Assembly: GCA_944383705.1 (NCBI GenBank)
Contig: CALWQR010000009.1
Location: forward strand, 1-40,133
Direction: 5' to 3'
Source: an uncultured Clostridia bacterium
GTDB taxonomy: Bacteria; Bacillota; Clostridia; Oscillospirales; CAG-272
DNA: 40,133 bases
Shown here: positions 32,246 to 39,685 of the stretch, in pieces
How the letters are laid out: each line of letters starts with the position of its first letter
Position numbering within the stretch: the first letter of the stretch is position 1
Made by a program: the position numbers and the translations under genes
Notes under the pieces: generated by a model
Seen by the model: only the letters and a program-made list of their open reading frames with translations
The model's database searches: none
Told to the model about the DNA's origin: nothing

Positions 32246-32272
32246 GTTTCCTTTCTTCCGAATTGGGCCGCC

Positions 32273-33514
32273 TTACGCCTCCACCCGGCGGAAGGCAAGG
32301 CAGGCATTGTGCCCGCCGAAGCCAAGCGAATTGGACAGCGCGAGATCGACATCCCGGCGCACCGCCTCGTTCGGCACATAGTCAAGGTCGCAGGCCGGGT
32401 CTGGCTCCCGCAGATTGATGGTGGGCGGGACAATCCCCTGGGTCAGCACGCCCAGACATGCCAGCGCCTCGATGGCTCCGGCCGCGCCCAGCATATGTCC
32501 GGTCATGGATTTGGTGGAGCTGACCAGCGCCCGGCGGGCCTCCTGCTCTCCCATCGCCTGCTTGATGGCGGCGGTCTCCAGCGAATCGTTCAGCGGCGTG
32601 CCGGTGCCGTGCGCGTTGATATACACGCTCTCGCCCGGCTGCCAGCCGGCCTCGCGCAGGGCGTCTGCCATGGCGCGGGCGCCGCCTGCCGAATCCGGCC
32701 GGGGGGCGGTGATGTGGTAGGCGTCACAGGTCGAGCCATAGCCGCAGACCTCGGCGTAGATATGCGCGCCGCGTGCCCTGGCGTGCTCGTATTCCTCCAG
32801 CACCAGCGCCGCTCCGCCCTCGCCGATGACAAAGCCGCCCCGGCGGCTGTCAAACGGCAGCGAGGCCGCGTTGGGATCTTCGGAGGTGGAGAGCGCCTGC
32901 ATGTTGACAAAGCCCGCAATGCCCGAGGCCGTGATGGCCGCCTCGGCGCCGCCGGTGATCATGGCGTCGGCATAGCCGTGACGGATGGCGCGCAGAGCCT
33001 CGCCGATGGCGTTGGAGCCCGAGGCGCAGGCCGTAACGGCCGGCAGCGCCGCGCCCTGACAATTGAAGCGGATGGCAATCATGCCCGCCGCCATGTTGGA
33101 GATGAGCATGGGCACAAACAGGGGGGAAACCCGCCTCGGGCCCTTTTCCAGCAGCTTGCTGTGCTCAATCTCAAAGGTGTGAATGCCCCCGATGCCACTG
33201 CCGAAATACACCCCGATCCGCTCGGGCGGCAGCGTCCCGACAATACCGCTCTCCTCCACCGCCTGCGAGGCGGCGGCCACGGCAAAGTGCGCGTAGCGGT
33301 CGCTGCGCAGGACGTCGGATTTTTCCATATACTGCCGGGGGTCGAAGTTTTTGACCTCGGCGCCCAGCTTGGCCTTGAAATCGGTGGTGTCGAACAGGGT
33401 GATCGGCCCGATGCCGTTCACGCCCGAGATCAGGCTGTTCCAGCATTCGTCCCGGTTGTTACCCACCGGGCTGATAACACCCGTGCCGGTGACGACAACT
33501 CTGCGATTTTCCAT
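32273..33514 (-). CDS. fabF: 3-oxoacyl-ACP synthase II (FabF)
   Basis: A 413-residue condensing enzyme that extends acyl-ACP with malonyl-ACP. Catalytic Cys163 in TACASGS, His in NAHGTGTPLND and His in GHMLGAAGA are all present, as is NSLGFGGHNA at the end. An in-frame TTG at 33523 extends the frame by three codons, but it lies directly on the GGAG ribosome site, so ATG 33514 is chosen. No FabH gene is in the window, so initiation of chains must be encoded elsewhere or be done by another enzyme. Confidence 0.97.
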   Translation of the reverse strand: MENRRVVVTGTGVISPVGNNRDECWNSLISGVNGIGPITLFDTTDFKAKLGAEVKNFDPRQYMEKSDVLRSDRYAHFAVAAASQAVEESGIVGTLPPERIGVYFGSGIGGIHTFEIEHSKLLEKGPRRVSPLFVPMLISNMAAGMIAIRFNCQGAALPAVTACASGSNAIGEALRAIRHGYADAMITGGAEAAITASGIAGFVNMQALSTSEDPNAASLPFDSRRGGFVIGEGGAALVLEEYEHARARGAHIYAEVCGYGSTCDAYHITAPRPDSAGGARAMADALREAGWQPGESVYINAHGTGTPLNDSLETAAIKQAMGEQEARRALVSSTKSMTGHMLGAAGAIEALACLGVLTQGIVPPTINLREPDPACDLDYVPNEAVRRDVDLALSNSLGFGGHNACLAFRRVEA

Positions 33515-33577
33515 AGTTAGCAAACTCCATTCTGCGTTCTGCCGTCAAGCGGCAATTTTCGGCCCGGACGGCCGGAT

Positions 33578-34321
33578 TTACATGGCAATGCCGCCGTCCA
33601 CCCGGAGCACCACTCCGGTGATATACTCGGCGCAGGCCAGGAAGACCACCGCCTCGGCAACGTCCTCCGGCTTGCCGGTGCGTCCCAGCGGGATCATGGT
33701 TTTGAGCTTGTCGGCGTTGGCGTCGCCCAGCGCGCGGGTCATGTCGGTGTCAATGAAGCCCGGCGCCACGGCGTTGCAGCGGATGCCCCGCGGGGCCAGC
33801 TCCTTGGCAACCGACTTGGTCAGGCCGACCAGGCCGGCCTTGGAGGCGGCGTAATTGATCTGCCCGGCGTTGCCCATCAGCCCCGAGACCGAGGAGATGT
33901 TGACAATGCTCCCCTCGCGGTTGCGCATGAAGATGCCGGCGCAGTGGCGGATCATGTTGAACGCCCCCTTGAGGTTGACGTTCAGCACCGCGTCATACTC
34001 GGCCTCGCTCATCATGGCAATGAGATTGTCGCGGGTGATGCCCGCGTTGTTGATGAGAATGTGAATGGTGCCGAAATCGGCCTTGACCTGCGCCACCACT
34101 CCCTTTACGGCGTTGAAATCCGATACGTCGCAGACATAGGCCTGCACCCGGGCAGCGCCGCGGCTGCGGCACTCGGCACAGGCGGCCTCTGCCTCGGCAG
34201 GGTCGCCGACGTACAGGATGGCAATGTCGGCGCCCAGCGACGCCAGTCTGGCGGCAATCGCCGCCCCGATGCCCCGGGAGCCCCCGGTGACAATCGCAAC
34301 TTTTCCCTTCAGGTTCAGCAT
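33578..34321 (-). CDS. fabG: 3-oxoacyl-ACP reductase FabG
   Basis: A 247-residue short-chain dehydrogenase that reduces 3-oxoacyl-ACP with NADPH. Nucleotide loop GGSRGIG (13-19), NNAG (91-94), Ser143/Ser144 in NISSVSG, Tyr157 and Lys161 in YAASK are visible, and the C-terminus ends in VDGGIAM. It overlaps the fabD stop by 7 bp, with GAGG 7 nt before the ATG. Confidence 0.97.
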   Translation of the reverse strand: MLNLKGKVAIVTGGSRGIGAAIAARLASLGADIAILYVGDPAEAEAACAECRSRGAARVQAYVCDVSDFNAVKGVVAQVKADFGTIHILINNAGITRDNLIAMMSEAEYDAVLNVNLKGAFNMIRHCAGIFMRNREGSIVNISSVSGLMGNAGQINYAASKAGLVGLTKSVAKELAPRGIRCNAVAPGFIDTDMTRALGDANADKLKTMIPLGRTGKPEDVAEAVVFLACAEYITGVVLRVDGGIAM

Positions 34322-35232
34322 GTTTTTACCTCATCCAATATCGTTTCGGACTGCTCCAGCCCGCACGCGGCCAGCGCGCGCACCGACGGATCGATGCGCG
34401 AAATCAGCCCGCACAGGGTTTTGCCCGGTCCGATTTCCACAAAGGTATCGGTCCCCTCGGCAATCATGTTGCGCACCAGCCTCTCCCAGAGCACGGGAGA
34501 GCGGATCTGCTTTGCCAGCAGGCCGGCAAAATCCTCCCCATAGGGCTGTGCGGTCACGTCGGAATACAGCGGAATGCGGGGCGCGGCAAAGGCCGTCTCC
34601 CCCAGCACCTGGGCAAAGCGCTCCGAGGCGCCGTCCATGAACGGGGAGTGGAAGCCCCCCTTGACCCTGAGCGGAATGGCGCGGCCGCCTGCCTCCTTGA
34701 CCGCGGCGCAGAAGGCCGCCATCGAGGACTCCTCCCCGGCCACCGAAACCTGCCCGGGGCTGTTGAAGTTGACCGGATACACCCGGTCAAAGCCGGCGGC
34801 AATGCGGCTGACCTCCTCGGGCGGCAGCTTGACAACCGCCGCCATCGAGGCGGGATATGCCTCGGCCGCCTCCTGCATCAGCTCCCCGCGGCGGCAGACC
34901 AGCGAAAAACCGGTGTCGGGTTCCACCGCGCCGGCATAGGTCAGCGCCGCGACCTCGCCCAGCGAAAAGCCGGCCGTCAGATCGGCGCGGACGCCCTGTT
35001 CCTCCAGCACCGCCGCCAGCGCCAGCTCATAAGCAAACAGGCAGGGCTGGGTGTTTTTCGTTTCCTTCAGCTCCTCCTCGCTCCCCGCAAAGCATTGCGC
35101 GGAGGTACCGGGGCGGAGACGGTCGCAGGCGGCAAAAACCCGCGCGGCCGCGGGGTAACGCTCGGAAAGGCTCCTGCCCATGCCGGCGTACTGGTCGCCC
35201 TGACCCGAAAATACAAACGCTATTTTGCCCAT
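34315..35232 (-). CDS. fabD: Malonyl-CoA:ACP transacylase FabD
   Basis: A 305-residue transacylase that loads malonate onto ACP. FSGQGDQYAGMG opens the protein; nucleophile Ser90 is in GFSLGE (most members have GHSLGE, so the residue before Ser is Phe instead of His), Arg115 in CRRGELM binds the malonyl carboxylate, and His195 is in GGFHSPFM. It overlaps fabK by 13 bp. Confidence 0.96.
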   Translation of the reverse strand: MGKIAFVFSGQGDQYAGMGRSLSERYPAAARVFAACDRLRPGTSAQCFAGSEEELKETKNTQPCLFAYELALAAVLEEQGVRADLTAGFSLGEVAALTYAGAVEPDTGFSLVCRRGELMQEAAEAYPASMAAVVKLPPEEVSRIAAGFDRVYPVNFNSPGQVSVAGEESSMAAFCAAVKEAGGRAIPLRVKGGFHSPFMDGASERFAQVLGETAFAAPRIPLYSDVTAQPYGEDFAGLLAKQIRSPVLWERLVRNMIAEGTDTFVEIGPGKTLCGLISRIDPSVRALAACGLEQSETILDEVKTC

Positions 35233-36164
35233 CCGGCAGCTCCCTTCAGCACCTCGTCGGCGCCGTCCGCCACCTCGCGGACAATGTCGGCCGCCGGCTG
35301 CACTTTGTTGACCATCGCCACAATCTGCCCGGCCAGGAAGCAGCCCTTCTCGGAGTCGCCCTCCTTGACCGCGTAGCGCAGCGCGCCGGTACCCAGCGCC
35401 TCCAGCTCGTCATCCGGCATTCCGCCGTACTCGGCCTTGGAATAGTTGCGGGCAAACGCCGTGCGCAGGCTGCGCACCGGATGCCCCAGGCGCTTGCCTG
35501 TCACCATCGTGGCCAGGTCCCCGGCCTTGAGTACCTTCTCGCGGTATGCGGGATGAATGGTGCATTCCTCGGCACTGAGGAAGCGCGTGCCCATCTGCAC
35601 CCCGCAGGCGCCCAGCATAAATGCCGCGGCCATGCCCCTGCCGTCGGCAATGCCGCCGGCGGCGATGACAGGGATGCTCACCGCATCGGCCACCAGCGGA
35701 ACCAGCACCATGGTGGTCAGCTCCCCGACATGCCCGCCGCTCTCGCCGCCCTCGGCAATCACGGCCGACGCGCCAATGCGCTGCATCAGCTTGGCAAGCG
35801 CCACCGAGGCCACCACCGGAATGACCCGGCTGCCGGCGGCCTTCCACATCTCCATATATTTGGAAGGATTGCCCGCTCCGGTGGTCACCACGGCCACCCG
35901 CTCCTGGGCAATCACCTCCGCCACCTCATCCGCATACGGGCTGAGCAGCATGACGTTGACCCCGAACGGCCGGGAGGTCAGGGATTTTGCAATGCGGATC
36001 TGCTCGCGCACATAGTCGGCAGGCGCATTGCCCGAGGCAATGATGCCGAGTCCCCCTCCCTCCGAAACCGCAGCGGCCAGCCGGCCGTCCGAAATCCAGG
36101 CCATCCCCCCCTGAAACACCGGGTAGCGGATGCCAAGCATTTCACACAACACAGAGTTCGGCAC
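35220..36164 (-). CDS. fabK: FMN-dependent enoyl-ACP reductase II (FabK)
   Basis: A 314-residue flavin TIM-barrel enzyme that reduces enoyl-ACP, replacing FabI. Visible: YPVFQGGMAWISDGRLAAAVSEGGGLGII, the flavin-binding AEGGESGGHVGE and IAAGGIADGRGMAAAFMLGACGVQMGTRFL, where NPD-type oxidoreductases bind FMN phosphate. FabK is usual in Clostridia and makes cells resistant to triclosan-type FabI inhibitors (family knowledge). Start is GTG, with AAAGGA 7 nt upstream and 3 bp after acpP. Confidence 0.96.
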   Translation of the reverse strand: MPNSVLCEMLGIRYPVFQGGMAWISDGRLAAAVSEGGGLGIIASGNAPADYVREQIRIAKSLTSRPFGVNVMLLSPYADEVAEVIAQERVAVVTTGAGNPSKYMEMWKAAGSRVIPVVASVALAKLMQRIGASAVIAEGGESGGHVGELTTMVLVPLVADAVSIPVIAAGGIADGRGMAAAFMLGACGVQMGTRFLSAEECTIHPAYREKVLKAGDLATMVTGKRLGHPVRSLRTAFARNYSKAEYGGMPDDELEALGTGALRYAVKEGDSEKGCFLAGQIVAMVNKVQPAADIVREVADGADEVLKGAAGWAK

Positions 36165-36167
36165 GGT

Positions 36168-36404
36168 TTATTCCTTTCCTTCCTTGCCGTCCTGGCTCTC
36201 AATCACGTCAATCAGATCCTGCACGGTGTTCACCTTCTGCTTCAGCTCCACCTCTTTGCCAATGCGGTCCTCCAGCTCCATCAGCAGCTCCACCGTGTCC
36301 AGCGAATCCACTCCCAGCTCGCTGAAGGTGCTCTCGGGCTTGATCTCGGAAACATCCCGGTCGGTGCGCTCGGCAATCAGTTCGGCAATGGTATCAAACA
36401 GCAT
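36168..36404 (-). CDS. acpP: Acyl carrier protein
   Basis: A 78-residue acidic carrier protein; phosphopantetheine is attached to Ser34 in GVDSLDTVELLMELE. It heads the fatty-acid operon, with GGAGG 8 nt before the ATG. The Sfp-type transferase at 9812 in this window is a candidate activator. Confidence 0.98.
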   Translation of the reverse strand: MLFDTIAELIAERTDRDVSEIKPESTFSELGVDSLDTVELLMELEDRIGKEVELKQKVNTVQDLIDVIESQDGKEGKE

Positions 36405-36464
36405 TTTCTTGTCCTCCGATAATAAAGGTTTGTTTTGATGGCTGTGGCAGCCTCAATGTGCAAT

Positions 36465-36470
36465 ATTTTA
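36465..36470 (-). promoter_or_regulatory. Extended -10 box of the fatty-acid operon
   Basis: On the minus strand TGG-TAAAAT, an extended -10 element, lies about 60 bp before the acpP ATG. At the -35 position there is no TTGACA-like hexamer but the GTTCC array, which suggests activator- or repressor-controlled transcription. Confidence 0.6.
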
Positions 36471-36480
36471 CCACATTCCG

Positions 36481-36518
36481 GTTCCACAGGCGTTCCATGG
36501 GTGTTCCCTCTGCGTTCC
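36481..36518. promoter_or_regulatory. Array of four GTTCC boxes with 11-bp period
   Basis: GTTCC occurs at 36481, 36492, 36503 and 36514, each exactly 11 bp apart, and three of the four are followed by A. Read on the transcribed (minus) strand they are GGAAC boxes ending 10 bp upstream of the -10 box, so they cover the -35 area and the region up to about -60. One turn of DNA per box suggests side-by-side binding of a regulator on one face. Confidence 0.7.
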
Positions 36519-36708
36519 AAAATATGAATCGTATATAAATTTTCCACATCACTTTTATGAATTTTCCAATCTTGGGTAAGGAATTCCGCCAAAGAAGAAG
36601 ACCTTAGAGAGCCCCGCCTGAGAAGATTCCCACCGATGGAAAAGACCTTGGAGGGACCCGCCTCTTAAGGAGAGGCCGGTCCCTCCAAGCCTTCCCCGGC
36701 GAGACCTT

Positions 36709-36779
36709 CCCCAGCGCAAGGCCCCCGGTTTTGCATACTGTGTTGCAAACACGGTACGCCCGGGGGCCTTGCGCTGGGG
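36709..36779 (+). repeat. Long GC hairpin in repeat copy C
   Basis: A perfect 20-bp stem between 36709-36728 and 36760-36779 (outer part CCCCAGCGCAAGG), with a 31-nt loop that contains TTTGCA and TGCAAA. Copy B keeps the stem with compensating changes; in copy D three pairs are lost on the left arm. Confidence 0.85.
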
Positions 36780-37273
36780 AATTCCTTTTGGAGGGCGGAT
36801 GGGGTTTTGAGGTTGGCGGATGGGCGCGAGTGGATGGCGGAATCCGGAATACCGGCTTTTTTGTGCGTCTGGCGGGATGCTTTGAAAAGAACAATTCGCA
36901 ATGTGCAAAGCGCAGGAAACAGCGGGCAGCGGACAGCAGGTCGTGCGCAGTGGCCAGTGGTCAGGGGTCAGAAAAAAGCAAGAGCAACAGCTGATGTGAT
37001 ACATATAAATTCATCCATAATATCCACACCATCGAAAAACCGGGCACCCCATGGCGGCTGTCCGGTTTCCGGATATGCAGGGCAAATCGCTTTGTATGGC
37101 GGTATGCTCTTATTTTTTTCTCACCTCTCCCTGAAAAAGGGCTTCCCCGGCTGCCGCCCGCCGGCGGAACGCTGTCATTCGCATTTACGCCAAAGAGGCG
37201 GGCGGTGGCTGGGGAAGGTCTCGCAGGGGGAGGCTTGGAGGGGTGTGCCTCTCCTGAAGAGGCCAACCCCTCC

Positions 37274-37361
37274 AAGGTCTTCTCCATCGGTGGGAATCTT
37301 CTCAGGCGGGTCTCTCCAAGGTCTTCTCCATCGGTGGGAATCTTCTCAGGCGGGTCTCTCC
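37274..37361 (+). repeat. Two tandem 44-bp units at the right end of copy C
   Basis: Positions 37274-37317 and 37318-37361 are identical 44-bp units starting AAGGTCTTCTCCATCGG, followed by a partial third unit. One inverted unit is at the left end of the same copy, and one unit is in copy B (25302-25345), so the number of end units varies between copies. Confidence 0.92.
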
Positions 37362-37403
37362 AAGGTCTTCCCCCAGCTAAGACTACAAATTTTTCAGATT
37401 CCG

Positions 37404-37432
37404 TTGACATTTGGGGTGGGAAATGGTATAAT
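37404..37432 (+). promoter_or_regulatory. SigA promoter of the kinase/PqqD/S26 cassette
   Basis: TTGACA (37404-37409), 17-bp spacer, TATAAT (37427-37432): a full consensus promoter, 30 bp after repeat copy C. The leader to ATG 37486 is about 48 nt. Confidence 0.9.
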
Positions 37433-37485
37433 AGAGGCAAAACAGGTTGCTTTGCCGTCCGGCGAAGCGCGACAGGAGAAAACGG

Positions 37486-38226
37486 ATGATTGTAATTCAG
37501 CTTGCCGGTCTTCGTGTCCGGCTGGAAAACCGTTACCCGTTCATCGAAAAGCAGTGCAGGGAGTTTCTGTGCCCGGGAGATGCGGCGGATTTTGCGGTAT
37601 CGGTCACCCCGGAGGAAATCCGGGAAGAGCAGAAATTCGGGGCATTTTCAGACGGATACTGCGAGAGCATTTGTCTGTACCGTCACATCTGCGAAAGGAT
37701 GCCGGAATACAACGTCTTTCTGATGCACGCATCGGTGGTAGAGGTAGACGGCTGGGCCTATGCCTTTACGGCCAAAAGCGGGGTGGGCAAATCCACACAC
37801 ACGGCGCTCTGGCTCAAAAACGTGCCCGGGGCGCGGGTGCTCAACGGGGATAAGCCCCTGTTCCGCGTAGAGCCGGATGGCAGCATTACCGCCTTTGGCA
37901 CGCCCTGGAACGGCAAGGAGAACTGGGGCGCGAACATCTCGGCCCCGCTGGCGGCGGTCTGCTTCATTGAACGGGGGGAGACCAACTCCATCCGCCGCGC
38001 GCCCGAGGAGGACGCCATCGGCCGGCTGATGCACCAGCTGTATCTGCGGGGCAGCCGCGAATCGGTCAACCGCCAGCTGGAGCTGATGGATGCGCTGGTC
38101 CGCGCGGTGCCATATTACATTCTGTCCTGCACCATCTCGGATGAGGCCGCGCTGCTCTGCTGGAGCACCATGCGCCGGGACGTGCCGGCCGCTGCGGGCG
38201 GGCAATCAATCAACACACATCATTAA
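37486..38226 (+). CDS. HPr-kinase-like protein kinase, orphan peptide-modification type
   Basis: A 246-residue protein distantly like the kinase domain of HprK but without its N-terminal domain or signature. His81 in MHASVVEVDGWAYAF, Walker A AKSGVGKST (96-104) and Asp122 in NGDKPLFR line up with the HprK order of His, P-loop and acidic site; FGTPWNGKENWGAN follows. Kinases of this kind occur with PqqD-like proteins; in some lasso-peptide clusters HPr-kinase homologues phosphorylate the precursor peptide (family knowledge). It could also be misread as a carboxykinase. AGGAG lies 7 nt before ATG 37486. First gene of the cassette, 12 bp before the PqqD gene. Confidence 0.82.
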   Translation: MIVIQLAGLRVRLENRYPFIEKQCREFLCPGDAADFAVSVTPEEIREEQKFGAFSDGYCESICLYRHICERMPEYNVFLMHASVVEVDGWAYAFTAKSGVGKSTHTALWLKNVPGARVLNGDKPLFRVEPDGSITAFGTPWNGKENWGANISAPLAAVCFIERGETNSIRRAPEEDAIGRLMHQLYLRGSRESVNRQLELMDALVRAVPYYILSCTISDEAALLCWSTMRRDVPAAAGGQSINTHH

Positions 38227-38238
38227 GGAGATGAAACA

Positions 38239-38595
38239 ATGAGAATCAATCCGGATTTTACCATTCAGAAGGTGGGCGGCTCCTGGGTAGCGGTTGCCGT
38301 CGGAGAAACCAGCAAAACCTTTCACGGCATGGTGCGCCTGAACGAAACCGGCGCCTTTTTGTGGAAGATGCTGGCCGAGAAGGACTGCACCGAGGAAGAG
38401 CTGGTGGAGGCCATGCTGGAGGAATACGAAATTGACCGCGAAACCGTGACGGCCGACATCCGCCGCATTGTGGAAACCATGGCAGAAAACGGCCTGTTTG
38501 TACCCGGCAGCTACACCCCGGCGGCAGAGGACGCCGGAGAGCCGGAAGCCGAAGACGCTCCGGAGGCAGAGGACGCGCCGGAAGAGGCGGAATGA
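38239..38595 (+). CDS. PqqD-like RiPP recognition element protein with acidic tail
   Basis: A 118-residue protein. Residues 1-92 form the PqqD winged-helix fold (VRLNETGAFLWKMLAEKDCTEEELVEAMLEEYEIDRETVTADIRRIVETMAENGLFV is the typical N-E-T-G...L to helix pattern). In known systems such domains bind the leader of a ribosomal peptide and bring it to a modifying enzyme. The tail (94-118) is an unusual run of Ala/Glu/Asp/Pro with repeated EAEDAPE. No other pqq genes are present, so a role in PQQ is not supported. Its stop overlaps the next start (ATGA). Confidence 0.88.
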   Translation: MRINPDFTIQKVGGSWVAVAVGETSKTFHGMVRLNETGAFLWKMLAEKDCTEEELVEAMLEEYEIDRETVTADIRRIVETMAENGLFVPGSYTPAAEDAGEPEAEDAPEAEDAPEEAE

Positions 38596-39059
38596 ACCAG
38601 ACCGAAAACATTGAGGCGCAGCTGCGCGAGCAGGGCTTTTATGTGAGCACAACGGTTGGCTGTAGCATGTTCCCCATGCTGCGCAACCGGCGGGACCGCG
38701 TGGTGGTGCTGCCGGTGGGACCGGAGCGCCTGCGCAAATACGACCTGCCGCTGTACCGCCGCCCGGACGGCAAGTACATTCTGCACCGCATCATCGGGGT
38801 GCGGCCGGGAGAATACATCATCCGGGGCGACAACACCTATGCCAAGGAGCATGTGCCGGACAGCTGGATTCTTGGCTATGTGTCCGAGTTTTACCGCGGA
38901 CGGCGGCATGTGCGGACCTCGGACCGCGGCTATCGCGCCTACGCGGCGGTGTGGAATGCCCTGTACCCCCTGCGCCGGGTGTTTGTGTTTGCCAAACGCG
39001 CGGCCGGCGCGGTCTGGCGCCGTCTGCGGGGCCGCAGGCACAGAAAGGACGGCGACTGA
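38592..39059 (+). CDS. S24/S26-type signal peptidase-like protease (SipW-like Ser/His type)
   Basis: A 155-residue protease of the S26 signal-peptidase kind. Nucleophile Ser25 is in GCSMFPML; the residue that is Lys in standard signal peptidase I is His65 in YILHRIIGV, as in SipW and eukaryotic-type enzymes; GDN (79-81) closes the domain. There is no N-terminal membrane anchor; the C-terminal 45 residues are basic with a possible amphipathic helix. In this cassette it is the candidate protease that cuts a modified precursor or its leader. It overlaps the PqqD gene by 4 bp and so is translationally coupled. Confidence 0.85.
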   Translation: MNQTENIEAQLREQGFYVSTTVGCSMFPMLRNRRDRVVVLPVGPERLRKYDLPLYRRPDGKYILHRIIGVRPGEYIIRGDNTYAKEHVPDSWILGYVSEFYRGRRHVRTSDRGYRAYAAVWNALYPLRRVFVFAKRAAGAVWRRLRGRRHRKDGD

Positions 39060-39175
39060 GGCGCGCCTCCCTGCCCTGCGCTCCCATGCCCGAACCGAAC
39101 AGAAATTGCAAAGGATGGAACGCGACAACCGATGCGACCGCAAAGCATGAACCCTTCAGGAAGGAGGCCGCTCCA

Positions 39176-39685
39176 ATGAAAGGCAAAGAACCGTCTTCCG
39201 GGCTTCGGAATCTCCTGCTGCAGTGGATTCCCGCGGTGCTCCTTCTGATTCTGTGTATCGTCAATATCTTTGCCAACAACTCTCTGGTAGCAAGCCTGCT
39301 CGCAATAGCCGAGTTGTTGACGCTGATTGTCGAAAGCCGCCGGGCCGGCGAAGTGCTGCGGGATCTGCGGCGGAAATTCATCCAGACGCTGCGCACAGAA
39401 AAGGAGCCTGCCCCCGTGCGTCTGCGGAAGATTTTGTCATTGAGCATGCGCATGATGCTCCCTCTTTACGCCATCTGGCTGCTGGCCGGGCTGCTCAGCG
39501 CAACGGGTGGATACGAGGCGTGGCTCATCACTGCCTTCCCGGTCCTGGTCCTGTCACTGATCCCGATGCACCTGATCAGCGAGACCTGGAAGGAACTGAT
39601 GCTGCGCCGCCGCGTCTTCTGGGGTGTGCAGTGCGGCTGCTATATCCTCACCACCATCCCCGGCACATTGCTTGCTTTCTTGTGA
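39176..39685 (+). CDS. Membrane protein with about four helices, unknown function
   Basis: A 169-residue protein with hydrophobic segments at about 11-35, 36-51, 91-112 and 118-136, and a last one at 148-169; a charged loop (52-90) is rich in Arg, Glu and Lys. I do not recognise it. AAGGAGG 8 nt before ATG 39176 gives the start; the frame is open further upstream but without a ribosome site. It is 116 bp behind the S26 gene and could be the export or anchoring part of the cassette. Repeat copy D starts directly after its stop codon. Confidence 0.75.
   Translation: MKGKEPSSGLRNLLLQWIPAVLLLILCIVNIFANNSLVASLLAIAELLTLIVESRRAGEVLRDLRRKFIQTLRTEKEPAPVRLRKILSLSMRMMLPLYAIWLLAGLLSATGGYEAWLITAFPVLVLSLIPMHLISETWKELMLRRRVFWGVQCGCYILTTIPGTLLAFL

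Larger units (their letters stand above)
36594..37373 (+). repeat. Interspersed repeat, copy C (complete)
   Basis: About 780 bp with inverted ends: the left end 36594-36650 is the reverse complement, with few changes, of the right end 37318-37373, including the 44-bp unit. From the left: terminal hairpin 36650-36690, long GC hairpin 36709-36779, variable spacer (36800-36960), CCGG hairpin (about 37038-37072), long inverted pair (about 37140-37163 with 37199-37217), right terminal hairpin (37238-37273) and two 44-bp units. It lies between the fatty-acid operon promoter and the kinase gene promoter. No convincing gene is inside. Confidence 0.88.

Noticed and set aside
36594..37373. CRISPR array at the 44-bp units
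   Set aside because: The units are contiguous without unique spacers and no cas genes are present.
38239..38595. PQQ biosynthesis function for the PqqD-like gene
   Set aside because: No pqqA, B, C or E is nearby; the fold is shared by many peptide-modifying systems.
39087..39180. Candidate short precursor peptides behind the S26 gene (for example MPEPNRNCKGW..., MERDNRCDRKA, MNPSGRRPLQ)
   Set aside because: None has a Shine-Dalgarno sequence and none has a leader/core layout; one of them is just the upstream part of the membrane-protein frame.
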